Origin: Aquilaria yunnanensis
Lineage: Eukaryota; Streptophyta; Magnoliopsida; Malvales; Thymelaeaceae
Direction of reading: 5' to 3'
NCBI GenBank assembly: GCA_039654915.1
Contig: CM077600.1
Span: 26,520,953 to 26,584,952 of the forward strand
DNA length: 64,000 nucleotides
In this document: one piece after another, positions 23,955 to 36,660 of the stretch
Position numbering within the stretch: the stretch's first letter is position 1
Layout of the letters: each line of letters begins with the position of its first letter
Notes under the pieces: model-generated
Told to the model about the DNA's origin: nothing
The model's input: the letters and a program-made list of their open reading frames with translations, nothing else
Databases searched by the model: none
Made by a program: the position numbers and the translations under genes

Positions 23955-25100
23955 TGCTGTGCCCAAAAGCCAATCATGAGATGATTGTATTTTATACATT
24001 GAGTCATGATATTTCATTGAGATATTAATTCAGTAATTGTATTTGTTGTTTTGTTTCTATGTGACAAAATCAAACATAATTATAAGACTAGAATAATAGT
24101 ATTCTTAAACATCCTTAGTCTAGTGTTATTGTACAGTGAGTTGTAATAATACATGAAGACTAGCACATGTGGAGACTAATATGAGATATGTAGTCTACAT
24201 ATGGGTATAAGTTAGAGAATTTGTGTACTGAACCGACCCACAATGAAATACTACATGTATCGTTATATGAGTGTCATAAGTGATTTTCATTGTGATCATG
24301 GTATATATGGATATTTTTATTTGTTGCTCGTAATTGAGTAAACATGTAGATGATTATTGGGTATGTCACATATCAAATTAAAGGTTTTGTATGACCAAAA
24401 TGAGATTTGTCCCTCCTATGTAACGAAAGTGATATCTTCGGACTCTTTGATTGAGTGAGACTGAAGAAATGCATGGCCATGCTCAGATGAGTTGATATGG
24501 GATATCAATGTCATCAGTTTCAAACAGTCTACTCGGTAATCAAAAAATCTTATATTGGACTGTACGAGAGTGACACATTCCATGTCTTATGCTTGATCTT
24601 GATATTTTGGACAAAGAGACAATGACATATATGAATAATGATCATAGAGGTTTAGTCAAATCACTGACTATCTTGTTACTTATGTAGTAATGATGTGTTG
24701 CAAGATTCCGCTTATTGTTTATGATCATAAATTTGATTTATGATCATTGCCAATGTGATAGGAGCCTATTGAATCACACACTTAGAGCTAATTGGATTAT
24801 TTTAGTGTATGGGCCAAATTATTTGGTTTTCGTTTCATGATAATTTTGGATTAATAATTTGCCCAAAAGTTGAGCCATTATGAGCCTTGAAAACCTAATT
24901 AGGTTAAGGTTTTGAAACCTATTAGGCTTAGGAGTTATGCCTCACTATATATACATCATATAGTAAGGATTTCAAGCCCTAGCCTCCCTAAGGATGAAAT
25001 CAGAAATGTTCTAAAAGATTCCAGTCACACTCTCCTCCTACCTTTTCTTGGAGGACACAAGTTAGCACTGTGGATACAAGAGGAACACACTTGTTGAAAC
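23955..25100 (+). repeat. Possible solo or truncated LTR
   Basis: A 1.1-kb non-coding stretch starting near TGTTAGTGCTGTGCC. It carries a TATATATA core (about 24942-24949) some 160 bp before a CA-ending segment at about 25100. This promoter-like layout and the absence of frames resemble a retrotransposon LTR. I see no partner copy, PBS or gag in the window, and the boundaries are a guess. Confidence 0.3.
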
Positions 25101-27124
25101 ATGGTAGTATCATATGTTCAAGTTTGTGCTTTGACCCAACAATTGGGTGAAAGATCTCAGCCAACTAGGTATAAAAATTTTGAACACCCAATTTACTCTG
25201 TTTCACTTGGGTCTTGGAAGGTTTCGGTTAGTTTCCGCTGCATTTGTTTAGCTCCTGAAACCTTACAAATTTGTCAACTTTTTAATAGCTGGGGGTTTAG
25301 AAAGTTTTATAGCGTGATCTGTTCTCCTTTAAAGTTATAGTTTCGGAATTGAACTGGAAAAGGAAGGTGTTGCATAAGGAGCACAACTACAGGGGACTAG
25401 GAGATTGAACTCTAGTTGGCTAGGTGAAAAGCCAATAACCGTACCATTAGGCTTAGTGTGCTTTTCGAAATGCTGTAATTTAATTGAATGCATCAAAAGG
25501 TGATTTTTATAGTCTTACCAGCATGTGGAAATGATGTACTTTGATTGATTATATCCTAGTATCATTTGGAAGGTTTCACATGTCTTTCTGGTTGGAAGTT
25601 ATGAGTTTGTTGTTTGAGACAGTGATAATGGGCTACCACCACTTTGTTCCCTCCTTTCTAGGTACTGAATACAACAAAATGCATCTCTGTTGGTTCTGAG
25701 TTAAGATTTGTTTGTGATGATTACTAATTGACTACTAGTGCGTGTTTATTAGAAAACTTTTTAAAGGTGAAACATTTAAACTTTTTAAAGGTGAAACATT
25801 TACTTAGTACCTAGTAGATTGAGGTGATTAAAATTCTAGGCTTGGTTTGATGCGTTTCACATGAGGCAGTGCAGTTGAAATAGTGGAAGGCCTTAATTTT
25901 AATGAAGGTATCGAGATTGAGCAATATCCAAAAGCTTCTGCTGGAGATGAGGAGGCTTAGTTTGGGTGAATTGCTGCCTACAAAATCCAAGTATTCTATA
26001 AGACTTTTATGTAAATGGGCGTTGAAAGTTAATGATGTGTTTTAATCTCATTATATTTAGATTTTTTTTCAGTTCATTAATTTTTCTTTTATGTCTTACT
26101 CAGTTTGGTGGAGCAACTTCACTGATCATAAAAGAAGGATCCATTTGTAGGGTTTTTCATAGCCACCACATCTTGTATTTTCTATCATCTTTGTGGAGCA
26201 CTTATGGATTCTACTTGGAGAAAGGTTGGAAGACTTGAAGGCTTGTAAAGGCATTGATAGTCAAGTGTCTAGAGTTTTTTGAGTTCTTTCTTTCCCTCTT
26301 TCTTCGTGTATTGAAACATAGATACTCTTTTATATATTTTCATTGTTGAGTTTAGTTTAGTTATGGAGTAGTCTTCCTTATTACTTTCTATGGATGTGGT
26401 CACTTAGATTGATTTTTAAATTGATTATATTGGATGAATTTATAGTTATGTGATGTTAGTTTTCTATCAAATGCTTGTTTATTATTCTTTTGAGCTTATT
26501 GTTATGTTAACTAATTTAATAGCCACAATTAGTTGCACCATAAATTGCTTATAAGCTCTTGGAAAAGATTAAAAGTAATTGGAATTAAGAAAGGTTTTAA
26601 TGACTACGGGCTTATTAGGAAATTAGTCTAAGGCATTAGGTGAATGTATATTGAGCTTTAATTCCTCTTCTTAAGCTTATAATCATATGAGAATCCTTAT
26701 TAAGTTTAGATTAAAGAGATTAATTTTTTCACCTGAAAAAATAAGAATTCAACTGAGTTTATCTTAATCAATTTAGTAACACTGTGAGAAAAGAAAGATC
26801 AGACATGGATGGAGGATAAAAGGAAAAAAATTCAAGCAAAGGGTAAAAAGAGAATGGCTTGCTTAAAGAAGGTGAAGGACTAAGGGTAGGGACACAATCA
26901 CAGTGTGTGGACTAGCTGTGGCTATGGTTTTCAATGGAACAGAAACATTGTTTTCAAATAGCATAATATTGTCAGAGATCACTCCTCTTTTTCTCTTATG
27001 AGGAAATTCTTTCACAATTCACCAAATGCAATTATCATATATTTTGTATGAATGGGTAAGAATAATTAGCATAAGCCTTCACATAGATTACATTATTTAA
27101 TTATTTAATATAAAATAAAAACTA
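25101..27124. other. Intergenic DNA, no gene recognised
   Basis: Moderately AT-rich DNA resembling untranslated or intronic sequence, without a domain-bearing frame. A short tandem duplication (ACTTTTTAAAGGTGAAACAT, twice) lies at about 25757-25801. Small open frames at 25101 and 26032 show no protein-like composition. Confidence 0.35.
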
Positions 27125-27290
27125 GCAAAATTTTCAAAAAAACCCCTATGATTTGATACAACCTACAGTTACCTCCTGTATATTAGAAAACCTATAATTG
27201 CCCCCTTTGACCCAACCTCCGTAGGTTTTCCAATATTTGCGGGCTAACGGTAGGTTATAGCAAACCATAGGAATTTTTGAAAATTATCCG
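27125..27290. mobile_element. Short hairpin MITE
   Basis: A 166-bp near-perfect palindrome. The left arm GCAAAATTTTCAAAAAAACC...TATGATTTGATACAACC pairs with the right arm containing GGTTATAGCAAACCATAGG and TTTTTGAAAATTATCCG. It is a minimal member of the GGGAAAATTACAAAA family in which most of the centre is lost. Confidence 0.65.
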
Positions 27291-27818
27291 TAAAATTTAT
27301 ATTAAACTAATTCTTAAATTTAAAAAAATTGTTTATATAGATTATAACTTAAGAAAGTAGAAAATAATTTGAGTTAAATACACTATCTCCAAATATCCAA
27401 GTTAAAAAAAAAAAAAAACTAGGCATTAGGAAAAAAACAATTAGGATTTCAACTTTCAAACCTAGGTGACACAATTCGTTGATTTTTGCTGCGGCTACCA
27501 CGTACCGTTCGACAATCCGCATTTTCTAGACAAAACGTCCAAAAAAATGCGTTTTCTCATAAAAAAAACGTTGATTTCCAAGGATCGTTTCCGGCTATGG
27601 CTTCTTTCATCGGGAAGTTGACCCACTGGTGCGGCAGACTTAAGGAATGAAGTGAGGTTGTCTTGGAGGCGGTAATTGGCCTTTTCGAGGTAGGGGATGG
27701 GAGGTTGGAGGTGGCCTTGTTGTGAGGAGGGAGGTTGGAGGATGGAGCCTCACAGAGTTGGGGACGCAATCGGATATAAAAATATGTGATTTAGAGCCTT
27801 TTATGTAAATAAAATGTA

Positions 27819-28804
27819 GGCTGAAATGCACATTTGATCCTCCAACTTGGCAAACTCGCGCGAGTTAGTCATTTCTGTTTGACTCAGTGCAGCTTAGTCC
27901 TCAAACTTTCTAGGTTAGATGTGTTATCCCTTAACTTTGCTAAAGTAAACAAATTACTCCAAGAAGGATGAAAAACTCCACGTGTGAAGTTTGTGACTTA
28001 AACGTCGTGTAGCCTTGCTTAGGTGGATTAAAAGTGGGACTTGGTCTGAGTTAAGGGTTTGACGGAAGGTATTGAGGGCGGCGGAGCAAGTCTTGCGGTG
28101 AGATTTGATGACAAAGATCCTGTTGATTCGGCGAGGATAGATGTGACGATTCGTTGATTTGGCAAGGATCGACTTAGGGAGGTTCGATGTGAGGATCGAT
28201 TCATCAATTGGTCAAGGATTGATGCGAAGTCCATCGATTTGACGGCGAGTATAGATGCAATGATCGTCAATTTGGTGAAGATTAATGCAAGGATCTATTT
28301 GTTGATTCAAAGAGTTTGTCGATTGGTTGAGGATCGATGTAAAGAGTTCGTCAATTTGGCAATGAGGATCACTATGAAGAAATCACCGCCCCTAACAACC
28401 GGGAAGCTGATGGAGTCAAAGTCAAAGAGTGGGCCTTACCTAAGTAAGATACCCAAGGTGGTGCTCTTCATCGCAAGGGATTTGAACGTGAAGAAGAGTC
28501 CGGGTCCGGCAAGCTCAGCAGAGACGGCGAGTTCAATAGAGATAGCGAAATCGCTGAAACAAACCTTAAACAATGAGAGAGACGACGCGGGACAAAGTGG
28601 AAAAAATTTTCTTATGTGACAGACCAACTCAACACAATTCCATGCCACATCAACAACAAATCTAACTCCATTTACTTTTCCATCCAATTTGGATGAACTC
28701 ATTAAATTTTGCAAAGTTGAGGGACTAACTCTCATTGAGTCAAAGATAAATGATTAATTCGTTAGAGTCAGCCAAGTTGAGGGACCAACTGCACATTTTT
28801 GGCC
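27819..28804. mobile_element. MULE-like long-TIR element with 9-bp TSD
   Basis: A 986-bp element flanked by a perfect direct repeat TAAAATGTA (27810-27818 and 28805-28813). Termini GGCTGAAATGCACA and, inverted, GGCCAAAAATGTGCA begin inverted arms of about 150 bp with matching CTCCAACTTGGC / CCTCAACTTGGCTGA blocks. The interior (28040-28380) is a degenerate tandem series of a GATTTGGCAAGGATCGATG-like unit, with no domain I recognise. The overlapping frames at 28028-28270 (minus) and 28239-28619 (plus) arise from this repeat. No transposase. Confidence 0.7.
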
Positions 28805-28813
28805 TAAAATGTA

Positions 28814-30324
28814 ATATAAATAATAATTTAATAAAAACGTTTCCATGACGCTTTTAAATATATACATTTTACGGATAGATCCTTTCTCGCTCTCCCTCCC
28901 GCTTTATGTCACTTAGTTTCAAACACAGATATACGTAAATCAGTTGGGTTTCTGAAATAATCACTTTAGAATAAATTAAAGAGGGGAGGGAGAGGATAAA
29001 AAACCATGTAAACAGCTTTTATTTCTAAGAAAGAAATTTTTTTACCAAAAGTTTGAAACATGATTTACAGAAAACGATGAAGTTTTTTAGGTAATTACTT
29101 TACAGAAGATTAAAGAGGAATCCGGCAGACAAAAAAGTTTAGAAATGTGGAAAAAAAAAAAATTCTGGCACCGCTGTGCTGCGTCCAAAAAGTTTCTATT
29201 CGGCAGAGCCACCACCGGCAAATGCAAAGAAGTAGTTAAGGCATCATCCGTAAAGAAAGCAAGAGAGAAGCGAAAGGTTCGAGCGTGGGAGAGAGAAATA
29301 GAAGGAGTGAGTAACGGTTGGAGAGTTCTAATTTTGGGTATTTATATTATACTTGTAGATGAATTATACATTTTAGCCCCTTATCTTTTATTCTTAATCC
29401 ATCAACAGCCCAACCTTTACAATCTGTTATTTTTATCACTGAGTGACTTATGTAATTTTGGGTTTGTCAGATTTGACCTGAACTGACCTGAATTTAGCAA
29501 CAGAGAATCGGTTAAGGTCGGGTTGACCCAATTCAATGATATTTCTCTGTTAAAGCCAACCCAGACTCGATACTTTCAGGTCGGCAATTAGGTTCTAGAT
29601 TAACGTTTTTCACTCCTCTCAATTGTTTCTCTCATCCCGTCAAAATCTTGCTTTCGATGTCACTTTTGGTGGCAATTTTTACACTAATTTCGAAAAATGA
29701 AAGAGGCATGCTACGTCGCAGTAATTTAGGACCTCTTCATAGTTATGACAATGATTATTGTTTGATTGGCATGAGCATGATCGACTCCTTTTTTTATAAA
29801 CATAACCCTGACAAAACTTCCAAGCAAACAGAACAATTGCATGCAAAGAGATGGACATATGAACAAAGTGTAATATGCAATACAAGCTTGGCATGAAAAA
29901 CCAGAAAAGTTTATTGGGGAAGAAACTACTAACAAAATTTTTAAAGAACAACAAAACTGTCCTCAGTCTGAATTGAAACCGAGGTTTCTGTTTCTGACCA
30001 TTTTCCTTTTTTCCGAAAGCCTGGTTCCCGAAATGTACAAACTGTATCAACAGAAAGTATATTAGACTATTTCTGTCTAAAACGAAAAGAAAAACGACAG
30101 AACACGAAAGGGCAATTCGAACATTACCTCGTCCACTGACCAAACATCACACCGTGATATGTACAGAACAGCATCTGCAGTAATACTATGATGAGATAAG
30201 CAGAACCCAGAAGAAAATACAACTAGAGAATAAAGCAGCACGAGAATTGTAACATTCTGAAGATTAAGATCTGGTCTTCAGATTGAGGGAACGGAACATC
30301 AAGGGAAAAACTTGGTGATCTGTG
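28814..30324. other. Intergenic DNA and exportin-T 3' flank
   Basis: No gene recognised. 29140-29330 is a purine-rich, GC-richer stretch with an open frame of no known domain, and could be an untranslated exon. The second copy of a dispersed repeat is at 29622-29720. On the minus strand AATAAA at about 29910-29915 could serve as the polyadenylation signal of exportin-T, giving a 3' UTR of about 400 nt. Confidence 0.35.
29622..29720 (+). repeat. Dispersed ~100-bp repeat, copy 2
   Basis: Matches 21822-21920 in the same orientation through CACTTTTGGTGGCAATTTTT and the following block ending in TACGTCGCA, with scattered differences. No coding meaning seen. Confidence 0.55.
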
Positions 30325-33300
30325 CTATCTGAAAACAAGGCTTCCGTTTTGTTGAATCCGAAGGTTTTCGATAAGCGATTGATAAAATGATCTTAGTGCC
30401 TTTATATCACTGCCCTGAAGGAACAAACAATGTGAGATGGAACATTAGTGTTCACTGGCCTAAAAAATCCATTTCATTCAGAGTAAAAACATATAGGCCC
30501 CTTTCCAGATAAAGTGAATCATAATCACTACTTGCTCCAACCCAAAACAACAATTCACGTGCTTTTGAGTTTGTTTCCCATAATTTATGCCGGACATAAA
30601 GTGTATGACTTGCGGTTTCAAAATTTTCCCCAATAACCTGAGCAACAGTTATAAAAATGCATATAAATAGTGGTGGCAAATTACAGACATCACGGCCTAA
30701 TCAGGGCTGTCCATTCATGTGGGTTTGACATGGGACCTACATGAATGGACAGCTCAGATTAGACTGTGATGTCTGTGACCTGTCATATTATAATTTTTGA
30801 AAATAAAAGGCGGTTACAATGATCCTGAAACCTAACTTCTAATGCAGATCTCACTCAGTATAGGCTGCTAGAACCATTGAATACGACAGTTTGGGCAACT
30901 AAGAATGTTCTAAGGTTTTACTAACTGGAAAAATTGAACAGACACCCTATTGTCCTCTTAAAAAGTAACAATATTGACATAAACAAGAATCTTCTAAGAA
31001 AAGCATAATATGCCACCCTAACCAACAGCATCCGAGATGATTGCTCAGGCAAATATTCAGTTCTGCCTTCACTATTTTCTCCTTCTTCTTCTTCTTCTTG
31101 GTAAAAAAAAAACTAACCACAACAACAAGGGAAAAAGAGAGAGAGAGAGAGAGAAAAGCCGGTGCACGAAATTTAAAAGAGAAATCACATACAGAGGTAA
31201 GTTTAAAAAAGATCATAAACAAAATGGCGCCACCAAATAGCAGTCCAAAACAAAACATGGAAGACATAAAAATACTCACCTGCAACTTCTGACAATATTG
31301 TTGCACAAGATCTTGAGGGCAGTGAGCAGATGAAAAGCTTTTTGACGCAAAGTGCAGGAGGAAATCATTCCCAAATTTCTCATACATTACCTTCTGTGCC
31401 AGCACAATTTCTCCAAATAAAATAAGCTGCAGAAATATAAAAAAAATACAAGTTTTCCAGACTAATAAGGACCACGTAAAGCACATAAGGCATTAAATAG
31501 AACTTATTCTTCATGCAACCACACTTGCCTTCAACAAATTATTCAAAGGATGGAGGCAACAACTCTTGTGATACATAAAATTGCGAAGTTCCAATAAAGT
31601 TAAAATTATTTTCATTTATGTTTTCATCTTCTACATAACCAACTTCAAATTGTCCCCACCTAAGGCACATAGAATTTCCAGGAAACAAAACAGTAGCACA
31701 AGAATTTCTGGAAACAAAAAAGTAATGCCAGAACAGTCAGAAACCACTATTTTTACATCTTCTATTTTGATAAAATAAAAAGGTAAATCAGTAGGTAACA
31801 TGTTTCCAAATTTGAGAAGTCAACCATTGTTTGCTAGCAAGAAAATACACGATTAACAATTCTATGATCATCCATTGATTCATTTCAAGCAAAAAGAACC
31901 ACACATACAAATTGATAGCACAGAGAGACAGATTTCTTACGGTATTGGCATCACTAAACTCGAAGGATTTGTCAAGTACACTATACAAACAACAATTTGT
32001 TGCAAAAGCCTCTATCATGAAACTCCGGAAACCAGGTACCTGGAAAGTATCAACCCGGCTAAGACAAATTGTAAAATCACAACATGAAATTATAAGAGCA
32101 GAAGGAAAAAACTTACTTTTTCCTCACCAAATGGGCCAGAGCACCAGTCTTTAATTAGTCGAATGAATATTTGTACACAAGCCTATCTCATTTTAAGGGC
32201 AAAAAGAAATATCAGCTCAAGACCAACCATTGTAGAATTCTAGATATGCCATGTTTATAATGCTTTTACAAGCGTAAACCTTACCTTTCTAACAAGAATA
32301 TCCTTGTGATGGCAAGCTGTGTGTAACAGCAATTGCATCATTGGATTCAAGTAATTCCTACTTTTAGGAGAAAGGAACACTGGGGACAGATCATGTGTAG
32401 CTATCACATGAAGGAACGTATACAATGTCCTCTGGAGATCTTGAAGTTCACGAATTTCCTAGGAGAAAAGGAAAAAAAGGCTCAGGTGGAGAAAGAAATG
32501 CTCCAACAACATAGCTTTGTCAACCACCAGTTGGTCCAGAATTTCAGGAACAAAGAATAGAAATATTCATTAAATATGCTACATACTCGCACCTCTAGGA
32601 AGTTGAGATTTCATACCTCAGTATTGGTTTGAGGGCGCAGAGGATCAGCAACCCTTTCAATGGCTTTGAATACCCTACCGGAAATAGCAGGAAATACTTC
32701 TTCCAATATGCCGCGAACAGAGGTGTTGAATTTGCATATCAGTTGATTAAGCAATAAGAGGAACTCAACCATTTCTTTTGGCTGGAACCAAGAGCGCCCA
32801 GAATCAGATAACCAGAAAACATCATGAATAACAGATAGTTATTTGGAAAGATTGCTTCCCATGAAACTCCCCCAAAAGATTTTTTTCCCCACACACTCAG
32901 AAAGGTGAAGACCATAACATTATATATTGCAAAAACACAGACCCCGTAGCTATTATCATGTAACCTCCAAGTCCACATGGTACGAGACCCCATAAATGCA
33001 AAAAAGTAGTGAAAGAAAACAGGTCTCCACAGTTGGTCCTCGCCATTATGAAGTTCAATTTGGCAAACCAACAAAGAAATAAGGTTAACTAGACTATCAA
33101 TCAGAAGAGCTGGAAGCCAAGCAAATGTTAAAAAAATTGGTTCTACAGCTGATTGTTCTTTACATATTTCAGATGCCATTCTGAATTTCAAAATGGCTGT
33201 CAACAGGGCATCAGACAAGGTCACTTGAAAAAGACAAAACTGGAACTATCATCCTCAGAACGAAAATTCTCCTTATCACATTTTAGCCATAGGAGCAAGT

Positions 33301-36300
33301 TATCTTTCTTACCAATTTCTATCAATGATAATAAAGTTGAGGAAAAGAGATTGATAACATTTCTAGGTTTTAACCATCAAAAGAGGACAATAACACAACC
33401 ATAGTTTTTCTGTTTGCATCATATAATAACTGGAGACTTACTGTACCTCACTTTCAGCAAGTAGTTGCTCCAATGCCTTTGGAAGGTAAGGGAACACAGA
33501 TGTTCCTAAAGTGTCCACCATACGGTGTAGGAATGAAGTAACCTGGCCAAAAATGTAAAACAATAGCCTTAGACAACCTCTGTAGGTAAAACAAATTGAA
33601 AACCACAACTTTTCATATTCTTACAGCATCACGTATCCAAAATCTTACCTTACTCCGTAAAGGCTCCACAGTGGGGAATGCAACAAGAATTTGAAGCAGA
33701 ACATCCAATGTCTGGGTTAATAATATTGCAGCGATGGTTAGTGCTGCCAAGACAATTGAACAACTTCTAGACCAGCATGTGTTAAATATAACTTGCTAGC
33801 ATTTTCCATCAATCCATCAGCTCTTCTATTAGTCTAGTTGCTATGAAATAATGATGCTACAAAATTCGGATGATATTGTTCATAATAAACCAATAGTTCA
33901 ACTTTGCCAATTAAACTGAACTAGGCTTTGATCATCATGCACAGGAAAACTGAAAGAGGATATGCTTACATAGGCAACTAAAAATTTCAAAGACCAACCT
34001 GCTTAAACATGAGACCAATTCTGGGGCGGGTAGCAGTCACAAGGCGTTCGCTGAAGCCCTATTTATAACAATTAATGATATGAATCGTTACTTATCACAC
34101 TTGTAATAATCTGACCACTGTAAAGATTTCCTTTTTAAATGATATCTACTGAAAATAGAGAAATGAAAACAGAAGGAACTGCAAAATTAAAAACTAAATG
34201 CTCCAACCATGATATGTGTAAAGTAGAGATGCAAAATGGACCTTGCTAATTGCATTAATTGCCATAATTATGTGCTGAATGTTGGCAATTTTTGCATCAG
34301 ATCCTTCTGTTCTTAATACTTTTGCATTTGACAGCAATGTCTGGACCTGACAAATAAAATACATTAGCCGTCAACAGAATCACTTAAATGAGTTACAAGC
34401 AAGACTTCAAAGCAACTCATGGATTGCAAGGTGAAAGTGCAACCATAAAAAAGCAGCCCTAACCTGCTGACAGAGAGGAGTCAACAATGAGGAGAGGTAA
34501 TCAGATTGCTTTTCCTGAGGCACATCCTCCATCCCAATCAACAAGCCAATTGCCTGTAAGAGGAACAAAAGAAATCAAATGAAAACAGCTTATTTGCAAA
34601 CTAAAGAAAAAAAATTCCATGCAACTTTTCATAAAGAAGGACAGGAACACAAAAAGAAATATATAAACACGTAATAAACATTAAAAGTAAGAAACCATGA
34701 CAAATTACCTCAAATATATGACTGCCATCTTCTGACCCCATAAATTCATTTGATGTAAAGTCCATGCTAGTAAATTGAGCAACTACATCTTGCAAACTCT
34801 AACAGAACAAAAAAGAAAAAGGAATGTAATGTGTGCCTATATATATATGCTTATACCCATAATAATTAGGATACTTGTTATCATACCTAAGCAAACTATA
34901 CATTTTTCTTAATAATGAAAATCACATTTTAGTACCTGAAGAATCTTCTCAATGAAAGGCACAAGCTTTGATTTCAACAATTTCACGATCCTCATAAAGA
35001 GATAGCTGGCCCTACGACTCACATGAATGTTTGAGTGGTGTATGCCTCTTTCATCCAGAAAGGAAGCCAGAACCAAAGGAATGGATTGGCTGTTCTCTTG
35101 AATGAATTTCATATACCTTGTAACTGCCTCCAAGTATACAAGGGAAACCAACCTATTGGAATGGCAAGGAAAGTGAGTTGATAAAAGCCCTAGAATCAGC
35201 TGATTCAGATGTCCATTTCCTGCTCTCATGGCCTCATCACTAATCGACTCTCCTAGTGCATATAAAAGGGAAAGTGCAGCCTCAACTTCCTCTACATTTC
35301 TGTCTGATGAAGAAGAAACAGCACTTGCTAATGAGTTTCTGATAAATATCTGAGTAACTTCAGGGGCTACTTTGCCAACATTCCGAAGCAAAAGAAAGAA
35401 ATCCTTTCTGAACTCTGACATTCGATACTCCTCCTCCATTCCAATCTTATCCAGTGAATCAAGATTACTTCGGTACATGGGGTCATAGAGGATCTGAGAG
35501 CGAATCACTTCTAATATCTGACTGATGTGAAGAAGTTGTTTCTCTCTCAATTGAGAAAGGCTCTTCATTGTAGCAACATAGCCTGAAAGGAACTGGACAA
35601 CATTGAATGTTGCATCAACCTCACAGTTCTGCATTATGTAAAAAAAAGTGGGCAGAACTTCATCTAAAAGCTCTGTTGAAATCCTTTTCATGTCATCAGT
35701 GGTTGAGCGTTTGTAGCACTCTAGAACCTCAACTGCATAGCCAGTGAGTAATTCTGCCACTCTTGAAACCAAATCAGAATCACTGTCCTCTGATATCAAA
35801 CCAAAAACCTGACTCATTTTAATACTTTGCAAAAGAGACAGTTTTGACTGCATATCCATTCGCTTGGAAACTACTGCTAAAATACATCCAGCTGCAGCAC
35901 CACGAAGTTGTTCAGATGAACCACCAACCAGAAGCAACTCAAACAGCAATGGCATGAATATATCATTCACAATTAGCTTAATATCAATCCAGGAGATGTA
36001 TCTACCCATACAGTAAAAAACAGTAGCACAAAGTTCTGGTTCAGTGCTCCTATACATAGAGACAATGTCATACCATGCTCCAACAATTTGAGCTACACAT
36101 TGCTGCCTCATTGCATCCTTGATGCGACCAGAAGCAGCAACTTCTTCAGGTGTCCGAGGATAATCCAAGCTGATCAATTCATCATCCAATGCAACCAAAA
36201 GCCGGCAGAACATATCAATCACCAGAGCACCTTTGCTAAGGTGGGGCAGAAAATCAAGAAACACAGATGACCATATTAATGGGTACTCAAAATAAATCAA

Positions 36301-36660
36301 AGTTGCCAAGACCTGAGCAAGCTTGTTCTTTATAAATGCACGACCATCTAGAATCCTAACAGTACATGTATCATTGATCGCCTCATAGCATGCCATGGAA
36401 AAAACTGATTTTCTAATAAAACTCCTCTCTTCCAAGTTCAGTGAACCATACTTAACCCTGATAACCTCATGTAAAGTCTGTAAACACCAAAACTGAACCT
36501 GAACCAATTTGCAGAAGCACAATTTCTCAATGCAGATGCTGCAGATTGCAGGCGTTTCTTTACTCTGCTGACAAAAAGCCACTGCCCGGGACTTCAGCCC
36601 AGAATCTAGAGTACCCGATTCATCAAAACTAATTAAAATCGCCTTTTCAAGGTCATCCAT
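30325..36660 (-). CDS. PSD: Exportin-T (PAUSED), nuclear tRNA exporter
   Basis: Thirteen coding exons on the minus strand: 36660-34936, 34798-34709, 34553-34464, 34346-34242, 34058-33999, 33711-33649, 33542-33447, 32781-32617, 32458-32285, 32182-32117, 32039-31941, 31426-31280 and 30414-30325. They total 2970 nt, 989 residues, the usual size of plant exportin-T. The protein begins MDDLEKAILISFDESGTLDS. It has the exportin N-terminal repeats (VQFWCLQTLHEVIRVKYGSL, VFLDFLPHL, DYPRTPEE) and ends LRIQQNGSLVFR. Exportin-T is a karyopherin that carries mature tRNA out of the nucleus with Ran-GTP, and loss of the Arabidopsis gene delays developmental transitions. All splice sites are GT-AG. The donor after exon 4 is weak (GTCCAT). 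The reading frame is intact. A TATA-like run lies near 36862-36873. The ATG at 36660 matches the conserved start; an upstream in-frame extension adds only nine residues. Confidence 0.95.
30683..30776. repeat. 94-bp palindrome in the last exportin-T intron
   Basis: Arms of about 41 bp: the left contains CAGGGCTGTCCATTCATGT and the right contains ACATGAATGGACAGCTC, separated by roughly 10 bp. The outer bases ACAGACATCAC and GTGATGTCTGT also pair. Transcribed, it would fold into a long hairpin. It is probably a tiny MITE. Confidence 0.7.

Noticed and set aside
29145..29486. 113-codon ORF as a gene
   Set aside because: Lys/Arg-rich start followed by an unrelated hydrophobic tail, with no domain, conserved motif or clear promoter. 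More likely an untranslated or chance frame.
30947..31486. 179-codon minus-strand ORF in exportin-T
   Set aside because: Only 31426-31280 is exon. The remainder is intron read in frame, including (GA)n and A-runs.
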